A DNA stretch of 64,000 bases from Holothuria scabra (GCA_037179385.1 CM074184.1:16386001-16450000), one strand, 5' to 3'. Positions 1-15,800 are shown, numbered from the stretch's first letter. Numbers and translations: made by a program. Notes: generated by a model from the letters alone, not told the origin.

Positions 1-823
1 GTTTAAATGAGAAATTAATGGAGCTCAAAAGTAAAGAACAAGTGACTGATAAACTGGACCAAACAAAATCAGTTTGTGTACACCTTCTTGCACCAGTATA
101 CTTAAAAATTGCACATCATACCTGCTATGTATATTTTCATGACCGAGAATGTTTACTCTGAAGATATTGTCAAAATTTTCTTATGACTCAGATTTGATGC
201 CCAGTGTATTTGCATGCTCTACAGTGCATCCAGGAATTAATGCACTAACTGATCAATTAGATTTGAGTTATTCAGGAGCCAATCTGGCCTCTTCCTGTAG
301 AAGCTACTTGACTGAGAAAATTTATAGGGGCCCCTAGGCCTAGGTCCTTGTTTATTTGTACCCCTGCCATCATGCAGTACCTATGTACCTAAAATATTCA
401 TTCATCTTTAGAGACAATAGAAATGGACATGTCAAACCTATAACAGCAAGTAACTCTATATCCTTTTTTTCTATGAAACATGATTAGGAAGTTTAATTAA
501 AATATACTGAACAATGCAGAAGCTGAAGGTTCAAACTTTTTAAAAGCATGTAGCCTGGGGGGTATGGGATACGTTCAGGACTCATTAATTTTACAAATGA
601 CCCTCACACAGGAAGCTAACCAATGTGGGACTAATTATGGGAAATGGCATTTAAGTCAATCACACAGGTGGGCCTGCATTGGAGTAATGTAACTCTTTGA
701 ATTTTTTGTGGGGTGTAAAACATTTTATAATCAGTGCCTTTTAAAGTTGACATGATCGTTGGTAATAACTAGATTAGAATAGTAGCTTCAAACATTTGTT
801 GGTAACCATACTCCATGCCATGG

Positions 824-1058
824 CTGACTGCATGTTTAAGTGGTTAGAGTATTTGACATGCAGCCTGGAAGTCTGGAGTTAGACTCCCTGTCTGTTCAAA
901 CTGAAACTTTAAAAATGGAATCTTCTGCTATTATGCTTTGTGTTCAGCATTAGCATTAGCAGGGAAAACAAGCCAGTGAGTTAAGTTTCAGCTTGAAAAG
1001 AAAACGGTCGCTGGCCTGACTTAAACCAGTTGGTCAGCCATAAAATCCATCTAACTAT
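824..1058 (+). repeat. tRNA-derived SINE, copy A
   Basis: The head has a tRNA-like layout: an A-box-like stretch near 838-850 (TAAGTGGTTAGAG) and a B-box-like stretch near 878-892 (GGAGTTAGACTCCC). The body and tail match two other copies in the window (62119-62358 on + and 47414-47606 on -). Shared landmarks are AAAAATGGAATCTTCTGCTA, GGGAAAACAAGCCAGTGAG and a 3' end reading AAACCAGTTGGTCAGCC then CCATCTAAC. A flanking duplication is only hinted at (CATACTCCATGCC upstream, TATACTATGCCC downstream). I cannot name the family. Confidence 0.7.
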
Positions 1059-4000
1059 TAAACTTACTATACTATGCCCAGCTTAATTAGCACACTTGAT
1101 CCCCTTTGCTCAAATTTTCAAATTGATTTTTGACATGAGCCACGAACAGCTGTTGCAATAGGAAAGTATTGCAACTTCCAATATGACACTGTAAAAGACT
1201 ATGTCAGTCTTAGTAATCAACTCGAAACTCAAAAATCATTTAAAAATTGCAAAAAGGAAAAATTACTGCATCAAATGAAGTGAATTCAAAATGTCCTACA
1301 ATTACTTTCAGTTTTTATGTACTTTTTGAACCAAGAGTTTTAAACATTCCTGTCAAATTATAGACTGTAACTAGTGCACAATTTTACATATCTGCAATAC
1401 AGTATATTGTAACAAGAACACTGTTAAACACATAGAATGAGCAGTGTCTATTAAACCTTCTTTGAATCATATCACTTAGACCAAAATCAATAACAATTTG
1501 ATTTGAAGATTGCCAGGTCTCTCAATCAGTGAACCTTTCATAAAAAACAGAAGTGGCTGGCTCTCACATTCTAGCTTTCAGTGGAGTCAAACTGCTTTAT
1601 AATGCATTTGTAGCATATCTTCCTACTGGAGACCTTCAGATTGAAAACAGTTTACAAAAGCAGTGTTCGTGTTACCAGTCTAACTCAATTTTTCCATTTT
1701 ACACATTTTCTTGGCTGATTGAGATACTGTATGTCCCTTCTCCCACTTTGTTTTAACGTTCATTTATATCTTAACACAACTAAAACTTTAAAGCTATAGC
1801 TTTTACTATTATGAGTCAAGAAAGTGATCATTTCACCACTGTAAGGACCAACTTTACATTTCTTAACTTGTCCTCATGCATACTCTTATACATCACTGAC
1901 ATTACAGTTATGTTTCTGTTTGGTTAATTTTCTCAGCGTACAAACACTTGGAATAGCGACATAGGGTTGTCCAGATTGTGCAGAAAAATGAATAAAAAAG
2001 ATCACTTCATGAAATGACTGTTCCTTTAAAGGAAATGTTTTGTACCTCTAGTTTGTGATACAAGAAAGTGCGTCATAGGTAAGTGATAACAGATTCACTT
2101 AAGACGTTTCCTCTCATTGCCAGTGAAATAGATGCGGGGCTCTATCAGCAGAGGTATGAGGCTCTCTGTTTTGATGGAAGTATATTTCTAAAGTTTTATG
2201 ATGGTCATTCAAATTGAGATAAAAATGTGACCAGTTCTTTGTCAGAGTATAATTTAAACTTTCATTCTTCTCATTTAACTACTTTTCTTTGTTATGCAAA
2301 TGTTCTAAAGGGTTGCATATAAATATAGGCATTGATTGAAATGCTTGAGAGCAAATGTTTCAATTTCTTGCTGCTTTGAATCACTCTTATTACAAAGCAC
2401 AATTTCTTGACTGCAGTTTGACTAAACCCCCCATCCCTTCAAAAATTGGTTTTCTGTCTGTGTAAGCAGCATGGTTGTAGAAGTCACTGGAAGAAAGTAA
2501 TATAAAATTTTGCCCTAAAAATACAACCCTTTCACAGTTATGAATACATGCATCTGATATAAGTAGGCCTTCTATTCAATAGCTGACATAAAATATTTAG
2601 CAAATATAAGCACATTGATCATATGAAGTGTGTGCTATACAAAAGTATGTATGCTTGTAAAATTCCAATAAAAGTGTTTAAAAAGGATAAAAAACCTAAA
2701 ATGTTAACAAAATTAAAAGTAAAATAGGTTTAAGAGAGTATTTCAAAGTCATCTGCAGTCAGCCCTAGCTCTGGTCATTTAGTCATTAATATATATTCCT
2801 GCTTTCCTTTCCTCATCATGACATCCCTTTCCCAATATTAAACCTAGCTCTTCCAGTGTCTAAACACTGAATATGAGAACTTGTTGAAATACAGAGGCAC
2901 TGAAACAAATTGGGATCCTCTTCATTTATATTGTATTAAGATCATAGATTGTTCCTGGAATTTTCCCTCAAACCAAGGCATATTGCACTATGTTGGACCT
3001 ATTGTTGGCTATTTTTCCTGTATTCCATTTTTGATAGTGTTGGACACACAGTATTGGATACAGTTCGAACCAGTGTATTTGCCCTGAATCAATATAATTA
3101 GTAATTACATAAAAAATGTCCAAGCAACTGTTTTCTGCTTTCTTCTAACAAATGATACATTTTTCTTGTTAACATGATATCTCAAGGTTAGGAAACTTGG
3201 ATAAATTTCAAAATTGGTGTGTTGATGCATTATGGTCAAAAGCTGCTTCCTGTCATTTTTTGCAAAGTTCAAAGGTCATATGTGGTTAGCTGAGATCAAG
3301 CTGAAAACCTTGTTTGCACAATATCTTCAGGTATGGTTAGAAGAATCATTCAGTTTTCGGTGAAGGTCAAAGGTCATTGAGGGTCACTAGGAGTTAAATG
3401 TGGCAATATTTGGATATATGTATCATTGAAACCTTGATGCATTATTTGTGGGTATGCATGGATGTAATTAGTCCCACTACTTAATATCATATCGACATCA
3501 CTTGATTTAGTGCAAATTTAGCATACCTCTCAGAAACTGTATAGTAAGGTTACTATCGGCAGTCATTGAGAAATTATCAAGAGGAAGTGTTAATACATGT
3601 GTTATTTGTATAATTTTTGGGTGCAACTCTTTGAAAATATACTTTGTTACACACTGTCATTGAAAGGCAATAATTCTGCTTCTCTGTCATTGAAAACTTA
3701 CATTAACAAAAGCAGGTACGGCAGTATATATGTATGAAGGGGTTGATATTGGAAACTACTTGGTAAAATATCCAAAATAGTGAGAAAGCAATATTTTTAT
3801 CACTTCCCTGTACTGATTCTGTCATACATGGATACACCACACATCTTTGCAAACATTGACTTGGACTCCTAATTGAGATAATAAATAATTTGTTCCCTTT
3901 TGATCAAGCCAACACCGTCTGCATATATAATTCTGTCAACTTTTCTCTCTCCGCTACAGATCATAAGTCATATTCTGAGATATTAAAGAGAGGTTGCTAT

Positions 4001-7000
4001 AGTTACAATACCGAGGTGCTCTGAGAGAATGGAATGTGTATTGAAGGAACAGCATTTATGGGTTGAATTTTGTAGTTCTATTGTAATTTTACCGTGTAGC
4101 CTTACTCAGTCTAGAACTTTTCTGGAAGTGTAGATTGTCTTGATACGCTATTCAGTACAGCTGTGCCGTAGCAGCTGCGCAATATACATACACAGTGGAT
4201 TATAACACAATAATATGTTACTTGTTATACCTTTGAAACCATATGAGTCAAGAGGCAGTGATACCACATAAGACGGGATGGGGAAAACAGGATATGGGGC
4301 TGTGGGTGGTGGGCTGAGGTAGGGGGCATGCCATATTTATATTTCAAAAACCACCCATTGACTTTGATTTGTGTCATAATAATTTTTTGTAAAGAGGTTA
4401 TGTCCTCTTCCATATTGAGCACAGTCAAATTACTGCCCTAGTATGAATTACATTATGTGTATATTAAAGAGCCTTAGGAGAAAGTAGAATAAGTTCTTCC
4501 GTCATTATGTCACATCTGGTTATGCCTTTTGGTTTATTGATTAGATCTGATACTGACACTTATCAAAGAGGTGCATGCAGCGTGTCTGGTGTAACTGTAT
4601 ACTTGTTACTGTCGTTAACAATCCTAACAAAAGGGCCAAGGTACCACCAAAAAACCAACTCTGATCAAAAGAAAAAAAAAAGTTTTTATGTCTGGAAAAT
4701 TGGAAATGTTTTTTATGAAATTGTAAAATATCTTGCAAGTCTAAATTTAAATATCCCAAGAAATGATATGGCAAAGCTTTTGGAAAATTACTTTGCTAGA
4801 TTTTTTTAATGAGAATGTGTATAAAATACAAGAGGATTAATGTTTTTGATAATTTGCCCCACGCAGATGGTAATAATCTCATTTTGGTAGGACGAATTTT
4901 TTTTGGAAGTATGCCACTATCCAACTCCTTTAATAGGATATTTAGGTGTTGCAAATATGTTCACAAATGTTCCACATTGGACACTTAAGTTTAAGTGGCA
5001 ATTTGATTTTATCCATCTTAGGTGGAAGTGTTGCGAGGAAGTTCTTGAAATTTTACCATTGAAATAAGATGCTTTTAAAATTGCATACCTCATTGGATTG
5101 ATAACCCAAATCTTGAGGCTATTGTCTTTCATGCTACCTTTTCTTGTAATAAATACACACATGACTAGCTTTGACCTTCAAAATGTTTTAGACGTCCATA
5201 TGTGCTTTTAACTGCTTCTGTGGTTTAAGTGCTAACAATGTAATTTGACATAAATATTACAGTTTATTGCTTTTAATGCAAATTTTGTCCTCATTTTAAT
5301 CCTGTGATTTTGGTAAGTCCTTCTTGTGTCCATTTTGTCCTCTGGACAAATAGGTTTGCAATTACATTTTGCAGCCATTTACCCTCTGATAAAATTTCTC
5401 ATTTCATTCTAAATTACCTGTATGTGTAATTATATACAGCTTGCTCACTGAAATGTAGTTATATTTAGATGTCTATTATTAAATATGCAGCTTTACACTG
5501 AAATAGTAAAAGACCATCTAAGCCTCAGATTGAAAATGCTGCTGTGTTCAAATAACGACTCCTGGCGGTGAGGCAAAAATGTTTGGCCGGAATTTTCATG
5601 TGTGTGCTTACGAAACACCACTGACATTTATAGAGACTATACAATATTGACACATTCCATGCTGTCATGCTGTGGTCTAGAGTTGATGAACAGCATGTGG
5701 GTACCTTAAATGTGCATGCTACCTCTCTTACTCATTTTTGTCCACCACTAATGATAGTAGCAGATGACAATTTTTGTTCCAGGTAGAAATTAGTCTTGGT
5801 GGATTAATGCAGTGATGATGTAACCACAGATCCCACTTGGTATGTATTAAGTGAAGGAAAGCAGAGTGATTAGAATCAATTTATTTGAGCCTTGTACTTT
5901 ACCATGGTTTCTTTTTGCATACATGTTTACACTTTGTATTTCAATTTAACTGTACGCTTCCTCCCAACCTGTTATTTTTGGTCTATGCAACAATTTAGTT
6001 TGGATTATGTTCTACAGGGTTTGTACTCCCACAAGTCTTTATACTGTAGGTGAACCTTAAGAGTAAGCGAAGGAGACCATCTCAAGTAGATGCACTGTCA
6101 TAAATATTCCTAAAATAGATAATGACAGAGACGTTCCACTTATCAAAGGATAACTGTTTTATCTTTATACAGTATGTATCCTTTGTACATTCCAGCTAGG
6201 GAAGGCAATGATGTGGATGGTAGGAGGGGGATGGTAGGTGGGGTTTTTGATGAAGTTTCATTATTCTAACACCCAGGGGCTTCTACTTTAGATCTCAGTT
6301 GGCAATGAAAAAGTGTGATATATCAAATTAAGGCTACATAGCTCATCTGTGGATCCCTTTTTGCTTTTCCACTGTGTATCTCACTTCATAAACAATTTTG
6401 ATCTCAGACTGCATGCATTGCAATAATTGGATGCTTTATACAGGACTAAAATTATGTCATGCAATATTTTATTTTAGTAGAAGTATATGCACCAGTGCAA
6501 AAAGAGAAAAATGGAAGCACATTACTTTTAGTTAGCTTGGATGATATAAATTTACAGTAGATCTTGTTTGCCAGGGTAGTTTGTTTAGTAAACCTTGAGC
6601 TGCTGCAGTTAATTATATTGCATCTTGCCATAGAGTTACTTTTGTATAAATATACATATGAGGCTCAGATTAGAAGAAGGTAATGGCTTCTTTATTTGGT
6701 TCATGCATGTGTCTGGAGCAGATTGTAGAAACCTGATTTATGAAAACCAAAGTTGAGTGGGTCAATGTAATACCTCTTGACCTCCTGTTCACTACTATTG
6801 TAACATTTGATCATCAAAAAGCTAATGGTGCCACTCCTAAACTAGGAATCTTGGGGTTTTGTGATTCTTGCATATATCATAGTACTATTGAAAACTGTTG
6901 TTCTTTCATATTTATCCCCATTTGGAAGACTATTTTAGAAATACAGGTCATGATATATTAGTGTAAAGAGGCTTTTAGGCCTACATATCACAGAAATACC

Positions 7001-10000
7001 TAATATGATCATCTCAAAACACAATTACTTCAATTCAATTGTCATGAATGCAAACTGAGTAGCTTTACTCTGTGAGGTCATCATGACTTGTTCAGCTGGT
7101 TCTGCTTCCAAAGCCCCACACACAGTAATGTGTTGATATGTGCCTATTATATGCACCAAAGAGCTGTTGCCCTCGATGACTTTCATTTTATCAGTTTATA
7201 ACAATTTTAGGCAACCATCAACAATTTAAGACCCAACCCTGTTGTTAGTAGATTGTTTCAGCTTTCATTGCACAACATCTATTTGATAACCAGTATTTTG
7301 TGCAATATGCCAACTACTGAAATACTTGTTCTGGCATTTCTGATGTTGTTGCCTTGGTTATGGGGGAAGTGTAAACTTCTCTTTGATTTATCCAAACATC
7401 AAACTCCAAAAACTCTATAGTGTTTTAAAATTTCATTTTCTTTGCTTGTTTCTTTTACAACTGAATCTTGTCATTGCATTAACCTTGTCCTCAGCAGTTT
7501 TCATTGGTGTAGGATATTCTGTGTTATTGAATCAAAAGTCCTGTCTCTTAACATTGTATTCTCAGTTTTATTCCTTAGTGTTTATATAAACTTGTACCTT
7601 ATATTAGTAGCTTTTGCATGACCTTTAGTTCAACTCTCAATTACTTTAAAATGTGTTATTATCTGTTCTTATAGTGATAAGGTTTTATAAAGATATCTGC
7701 CACATTATGAAGTAAACTGCTGCCTTTTATCAAAATATCACTAGGACTAGACAATTGAGAACCAACCTGGGGCTTGCAGTATGTTCAATAAATACTTGCC
7801 TGGGCGAGGGATCTAAGTATGGGCTTGATAAATCAGCAACAGCTAGGGGCATAGAAAGTGCTTTTGTCTCATTGTTTTATTATTATTTATTATTTCAGTG
7901 CCATTCAATTTCAACCCTATGATTGATATTTCATAATTGTGGTGTGGCCACCTTCAGTGCTATCAATGGACTTCATCGTTCTTCTTTTACACTTGCACTT
8001 CTCATGGTATCACAACAGTGAATGGGGTTAAGTTCCCCTAATAAATGAGCTTGTTCCAGAGTGGTGGCATCTTAATATGAAAAATATTTGTTGTCACACT
8101 ATCTTTGATGGATATGTGCATGAGTGAAAGTCATTTATATTAAAAACATTTTATTATCTGATGATACTCAAGGATTGGGTTGTTAGTTAAATTCACTGTA
8201 CCCTGTGAGTTGGCATTCCATGATATTTTTAGGTAAAGTGCTTTAAATATAGCACTATACTTCTAGATCCTTCTTGGAATCCAGTTGTCACAGGGGAGAG
8301 GAAATGACAGGCAGTAATAACTTGAAAGAGTAGTGTCAGTGTCCTGGAGGAGGTAAACAAATGAGAGAAGTAAAACCAGCTCAGCAGGCGATGTCACATT
8401 ACATTTGGGTTGCACATCCAAGGTAGTGATGCCATGAGGTGAATATTGGAGCTACGTGTTATCACACATGTAGCAGCTAGAGTACTGCATAGTTGAGATG
8501 GTTATCATGGTACATCATGTAAGTTAGACTTTGAGTTAAGAATTGCAACATATCTTGAATTTGCAGTTTTTGAGGTTTTGTCTGTGGTCGATGCCACTTT
8601 AGCTTCTCCTGACATGAATTACCATTCACTATATTTTTTGTTAATATGGCACAAGGATATCATGCATATGTGCTATTGTTATGTTTGGGATTACTGTATG
8701 CTGACACATTTACCTGTAGTGCTGGACTAACTACAGTAGATTCCCCTCAGGCATTACAATGGGCATACTAAATTTAACTATTTAAAATTGATCCTCTGGA
8801 CCATGCACTGATGGCTAAGGGTGAATTGTACTTGTCTTTCAGGCGTGCAATAGTCTAATCATCCCATCCTCTCCTCCCCACCCCCCCCTCTAGGAAGTAA
8901 AACATTCAAGAAAGTTGCCATGTGTGATCATTCGAAAGTAACTTTTGCATATCACCTCAGATGTATTCCTCAGTATCTACCTCCCACCTCTCCATCACCT
9001 TTCCCCTCCCACCCACAACAAAAGAATCAATTTACACTAGGCACCTTCCTGCTTGAATTTAGCTGAAATACTTTGAAATGAATTTGGAGTTTTTAAATGA
9101 GTTAGCTTCTGTATCTTTGTAAAAGTAGAAGTTGAAAAGTGACTTCTCTTAATAGCATACCAATTCCAAGGTTTGTCAAAGTTATATTCATTACCCCTCA
9201 TATTTAAATGTCAGGTGGCCCTTCTTTAGAAATATAGCCTCCCCGATTTGCATCATTGTAGTCCGTCATGTTTCATACTTGACTCTTAAGGTTTATGCCA
9301 CAGTATTTTACTGAGTAAATTATGAAATTTAGGAGTGTTACCCATTGGTCTTAATCCTGAAATATCATGAAAGATACTGTATGAGAAGCAAAATAAGGAG
9401 AAATCTGTGGGATCTGACAGTTCTTTCAAAAAGGGTAAGTGTGGGGCATGCACAGACTTTAGTGGACAGAGCATGTAACTGGGTATGTACGTCCTATCAA
9501 TAGATCTTCTCCACAGACTGGGACAAAAAGGGTGCACCGAAATGGCCGTGGTGAAGTTAGAATTTGTATAATTTGATGACGTGTCTGTAATTCTTTAAAA
9601 TTTAATTTTGAGTGGGAAACAATATCATATTCCTGCAATACATGCTGTGATTTTGACCTTACCTTGCATTATTTCAAATATATTTCAACTTTCTTGCAAA
9701 ATCAGTTGATTTTCTTTAGCAAGTCCAAACTTTCACACAAAGCCGTAGCAGACAAGCCATCTTGGTGGGCTTTTTCTCTCACGTACTGTAGAGACAATGT
9801 ACCGTGCAGTATGCTCTGTCCATGTATAGAAAGTCTATGGTTTGGGGTGACTGCTTTTGTCCTTTGAATCCATCTTTTACCTAACTAATCAAAAACAGGG
9901 AGCTGCCACTCGATCTGTAGCGCCCTGCTTCAAAGATGAGTTGAATAACTTAAAGAATAAAACTTTTAATTGTCACATAGCTAAAAAAATTGGAACTTTG

Positions 10001-12821
10001 TGAGAGCTTTGTAGCATATCTAGGTATTGCATGGAGATTCAAATTTTGCCTGCCAACTAATTTTGTTGTCTTAGGGATAGAAGTTGCCAAGTCATATTAC
10101 ACTTCTGATTTCTTAATTATAGCATCAACACCACTGATGCTTTGCCTTGCATTTGTTGTTTGCATATTGTTTGTTATGGCACTTTGTGATATTGTTGTAA
10201 TCATGCAATGGTTACCATGGAAATGGATCAATCCTGGTCACACTGTTAAATTGAGTATTGTCATATACAGAGGTGGTTTGTCAAACTAAAACTTTTACTT
10301 GTTGTCTGTAAGCCTATTAGTCTTGATGCTATGTTCCAAGTTCAAAAAACATGGTAATTCAATTTGTGTGCATTTCTGGAATGATTAGTAGACAGCATAA
10401 AATGTATTTTAAATAATTAATTGCCACCAAGATAGATTTTTGCCCTTGGCAGTTGAGTTAGTCTGGAAAAACTGCATAAAAGTGTTGTATAACTTTATCT
10501 CACAGTTGTCTAAAAAGGGTGTAATATTGTGGAGAGCTCATTGATAAAACAACCTCAGAAAAAATGCAACCTAGATGATCTGTGGTCAGTGTTGTCACCA
10601 TGCTGGGGGATGCTGGAAGGTGTTGCCCAGCATTCAAAAATCTCTGCGAGGTACTGGCCATTAAATTCAGCTTCACCACCCAGCCGGCACAAATTTTCTT
10701 CACGCACTGAAATAAATTTAAATTTGTTTAGAATGAGGTGAGAATTCTTGGTTTTTGGTAAAAAGGCGAGGGGGACACTAATTAGATCATTCCCCTAGGA
10801 TGGTGATCAGAAATTACCCAGCTCTTAAACGGTATCGTGACAAGCCTGCCAGTGGTTATTATACCTCAGATATATGTTTGGTCACTTTCATAGAATTATC
10901 CACACAACACAGTTTTTGTCACTAAGAGATATGGCCGTTCTTATCATGCTGCACTCTCCTACCCACTTAGCATCACTACAACTGGATAAAATTATTTTTG
11001 AAAATTTTTCAGGTGTTTGCATGCAGAGGACACATATATCCACACTCATCAGGTGCATCTTCCCAGCATGCCCCTGTAGTTAAGCTGGAACTTGTGTCAT
11101 CACTGCAAATCATTGGGTCACCAAGTTCTGTCATCTTAAGTACCCAGTACTGTAAACATAAAGCTAGAAAATTAACTCAAAACAAATACTGTACGTTGTG
11201 GAGTGTGGTGTGAATTAATCTATTCCACAAAACACTGAATCTCAAAAAAATCTTCTTCAGCATTGTTCAATATACTATATTGTGAAACTAGGGTTTTTAA
11301 AGGTGCCTATAAGAAAGGCAAGTTTGGAACCATGATATGTCTTTAGTCTTACAGCTATTCAGTGTGTGCATGTGTGCCTCACATGGTAAGATTGGGAAAT
11401 TCACTTATTGCAGTCTCACTGGCATTATTCTGGTGGTTGTCAAGCACTCATAGCAGAAGACAGCTTTGAGGCACAATGTAATACTTCATTTCCAAGAATT
11501 GGAAAAAAGTAGCTGGGTCCTGTAAAGTACACATTCAAATTATTAAAATGAAAAGAATTCATATTTTTAGAACTCTGAGAAATAAGCTGCATGTAGCTGT
11601 ATGAGAAGAATGCAACACAATTAAGTAATCCATCTTGCATACTTCCCAGATACATTCCCATTGTGGGATATTCTAAGAAATTAAATTCAATGTACTGTAA
11701 ATTGAATGTACGCTTGGGTCACAAGGCAACAGAATTGTGTTGCTCTAATTAAGATGATTGCATTATGTCTTGCTCAACTCTGGTCACTTTATGAGAGGTT
11801 TGATCCATTTGAGCAGAAACCCAGCTGCCCACCTGCTGGCAACAATGCCATAATTTTGTCTGTAATTCTTTAAAGTAATTGCTACTTTCGCAGAATTTTG
11901 TGGGAAAAAGATTTATTTGTCAAAGAGAATTATTAAAGCAGGATGAATTAAATTTCTAGAAATCCTTCTGTTATTTGTCTTTCAGGTTGAATAGCTCTGT
12001 TGGGGTTCCATTAATTTGCATTGTATTTATGGTACATGTCCTATGTCCCATGCACCCTGCCTCAGTTTGTGTGTTTCTTGGAATTCACAGTATATGTTCC
12101 TTTATTCATACAGCCAGTTGGTCAGGTACAGATGCATGAAGGTTTTCTTGGCTCTTTGCAGTACCAGGCTCAAAATGTTTTAATATCCGGTGGAGTTTTG
12201 TTTGTAGCAGTAGAGCAGTTTGAAGTATACAATTGATGAGGTCTCATATTTTCATACTTAGGTCATGTGACACATGTTTTCTTCCTGTGGTGTAACACTT
12301 ATACTAATTTATTGCATATCTTGGAAATGTAACAGGAAACATATGTTCATATGATGGTGACAGGCTTGGAAAATGGATCTGATCTTTTCTATTTTTTCAG
12401 AAGAAGTTTCCCTTTTGGAATCATCATTCAACTGTCTATTATCTGAGTGTGAATCCACTCCTTGAATTTAGTGATGAACTGCCACACCATTACTGAACCA
12501 CCTCCTTCCTTTATGCATCAAATTTCATTTGCATGTGGAAATACTTGAGTATTTTATTCTGCAACCCCTTGTAGTATGTACACAGTCATTAAGTTTTAGA
12601 ATTTCCAGGTGTGCTACCAATCACAATCCTCAGGCAACAAAGGAGTGGAGAAGGTGTGATGTTTTATTACAATTCAATGTAAGCTAACATTTCTCATGAT
12701 GGTGAGCAAAAATCCCCACCCCCCCCCTTCCCGACATGAAATCCAGGTGAGTGATGGTTTGCAGTTGCACTTGCATGCCTCAAAATTCAAGGCTTAATGT
12801 ATACACAGAAGAACCCCCTAG

Positions 12822-12866
12822 AATACTGCTGGCCATGCAATGCAAATACTGTTGGCCATGCAATTC
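12822..12866. repeat. Two-copy short direct repeat
   Basis: Two adjacent copies of about 22 bp (AATACTGYTGGCCATGCAAT) differ at one or two positions. It is probably a local slippage duplication and no function is visible. Confidence 0.7.
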
Positions 12867-15800
12867 TGTATATATTTGGTTGGACTTACATGCTCTCTCA
12901 TTAATGTGGGTATGTTTATGATGTTATTGATTTCCACTATGACTTAAAGAAGAATCAATGACTAATGGTCATTTCATGACAGCTGTAAATATCATTGAGG
13001 TTTGATTGAAATTATTTTAAGACTTTATATTTTCATTAGGTTTCAAAACACATCCATTCATGGACAGCAGCAGGTTGATTGTCTTTTCTGCAATCTGCAG
13101 TGATGGTGGGACAGGAATTGAAATTAATACCTTGAATGGTGGTATGGGAGAACAGAGGAGGGGGTGAGGAGGGTTTTGATTGGATTCTACATGGTTTAAA
13201 AATATTTGTTTCTACTTGGAACAGTTGTCTGTAGTTCTAGTTAAATATTACATATGTAACCAGGACAGCTAAAGGATGAATGAAATAATAAACCATGTAA
13301 TCATTACAGGAATTCTAACTATAATCAGTTAATATTTTATAGGACATCTTTACCACATCCATCTCCTTTGGATAAATACTACTCATCAATGCTTCTGTCA
13401 GATTGGCTTCATTTGTACCATTGCTTTACTATGTAGCTGACTATTGTAAGACAATAGTTTACTTGTCACATATTGCAGAGTGACAGTTAGACCAATCATT
13501 TTTATTCTGCTTATCTCAGCTCCTACGCAAGTGGTACTGGTGTTGTAAGTTTTCGGGATGTATTCACAATTCTAGTCAAAGGATATTAGGAATGTAAGAG
13601 GAAAACTGATATGGCAGGCCATTGTGTTTTTGTTTAGAAGACGTTTATCTTGATAATTCAACTGCATGTTTTCATAAACCACAAATAACTCAGAGAGCAG
13701 CTATTCTGAGTCATATTCACACCTGGCCCTTTGCAGGGGACATTCTGTCACTAGGAAATTATTAAACAGCAGGTGATTGAAAGCCTGGATCAAAATACCT
13801 TTAATTCAGATGTTGAGGCTACATTCTCTTGGGTTGTTCATCAAGGTCAAATCATTTTGTTTTGTAGGGCATTTTATGCACATGCCCTTTTGATCATTCT
13901 TGAAGACAATGTGTTTGGAATTGAAGATGACAATTAAAAACTGGTCATTTATCAACCACGGGTAAAACCTATGTAGACAACTGCAAATGCTGCCGATATT
14001 TCTACTGAAGTTTATGAACCGTGTTTGAAACCAAACTTGAACCGGATTTGAAGTTGTATTTAAACTTGGCCTCATTTATCTAGTTGACATTACATAAGTC
14101 ATCCATTTTGATGTGTCATTAAAGCCCATCTTATTAGTCAACTAACTCATGAGACCTTTGTTTGAAATGCATTTACCTAGACTGCATTCTGTCTTGTGTG
14201 TGTGGGGTCAAATCAAACCTGCAGCTAGTAGGTGGAGTTTGGAAGCTTAGGTGACTCAGACAAGATCAAGTTTATTTACCAATACAGAAAGGAAGTCATG
14301 TTGGCATACACTCAGTTTCTGCAAGAGGGGGAAAGAGGGGCACTTTTCCCTCCCTCTTCAGAAGAAGGTGGGTAAAATTCCCCTTTTCATTTACAATGAA
14401 AATTAGAAAATGTCGGTATCTTGGTTTCTTACTTTAAAAGAAAACACATTTGCAGCTTTAAAACCCTACAAATTGTACCTTACAGGTGCTTTGAAGCAAG
14501 CTTTTGTCCCCCTGAACCCTCTCCTAACTTAGTCTAGGAGAGCATCATTTTGGACTTTGGGTTTATAGCAGTAATAATTCCCCCACCCATTTTTGTGTTT
14601 CTGGTGGAATCCTTGATACTGGTATAAATGTGATTTTGCAAAATATTGTATTCTTTATCAACATGTCATGATGATCGACAAAATCCATTTTTTCCCTCAA
14701 CCCCATCATCTTTACTTGTATATATGCTGTAATGTTGAAAAGTAATTTTGTCAAGTAAACATCTTGAGCAGTGTGAAGATCTGAAATGTCATTACAGCAT
14801 TTATTGGTGTGTATCTTTGATATTGGTATGTGGGGTAGTTAATGTCAGCTTGAAACTTCAGTTGCATCTTATTACTCTTATACACTCATACACACCTTTC
14901 TGCATCTGATGTTCACCTATTCATGCATAACTTGAAATAATCAGATGTACCTGCTAGTGGCCCCTACCCTCTAACCTATTTTCCCATCTTTACCTCCCTA
15001 CATAAACTAAATCTGTCACCAATTTGCATTTGAGGCAGACCATTCCATGATGCTGTATCCAGGGTAGACTAAGATACTCATACAGTTTTTTGGTAATCGT
15101 TGAAGTATTAATTTGTGACTAATTTTCATTTTGTAGAGAATACTTGCAAACATATTATCTTGAAGATCTGATTTAACAAGTTGACTTAAGAGGTAGGTAT
15201 GCATTCCTGCTCATGATAAATTCAATGCCATTGGGAATTGCATGCCTCACATAAGGTGCTCTCCAAGTGTTCTCAACCACAATGCTATGAAGCAATGTGT
15301 TAATAAATGTAATGCTGATTAAATGCTTTGAGATTCATAAACGGAGAATAAGGTAAGTTTATTGTATATAATTGTGAATGATGGATTTTATGATAGGAGA
15401 AGAACCTGTTTTATCTGGACTTGACAAGCTTATGTAGGCTTCCATAAAGTGGTAGTACAAACAAAAGACAAGAATAATGTATCATCTGTCTCTGAGGTAC
15501 ATTTCATCTTTGTGTCATATAGAGTGTATAGGCTCCTGGCAGACTGATTTGTTCTCAACAATGTTGGTGAGGCGGCATGAACCTTTAGTTTAAAAAAATA
15601 TTGTGTGAAAAATTAAAGTCATTTGGTGCTTTTTATCCTCGTTTTTTCATGAATTTATGAAGGAGAGTGGTATGTCTTACCCACCCAATATGTTCAACAC
15701 TGAAGAAATATTGAGACCAAATATTTATCCATTGGAAGTGATAAGAATGTTTTGTGTTGAACAATTTTTCTTATTTTGCCATTTACAATAATCTACATCA

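Noticed and set aside
457..470. ATATCCTTTTTTT, a strong match to a U12 AT-AC donor that might pair with the acceptor at 16090
   Set aside because: In the phase needed (two coding bases left) the upstream frame meets TAA within a few codons and encodes nothing like the Cav3 sequence before Pro-Trp. It is probably coincidence.
841..892. Possible tRNA gene
   Set aside because: The A and B box words are degenerate, no cloverleaf can be drawn, and the same block recurs in two other places as a SINE head.
2021..2034. Perfect palindrome TTCCTTTAAAGGAA
   Set aside because: It has the TTTAAA core of the MITE edges, but no element can be traced on either side, and a 14-base palindrome is expected now and then in 64 kb.
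9990..10289. Plus-strand 99-codon frame with hydrophobic stretches that might be a channel segment
   Set aside because: It does not resemble any Cav3 segment, has no charged S4 pattern, and has no good splice sites at its edges.
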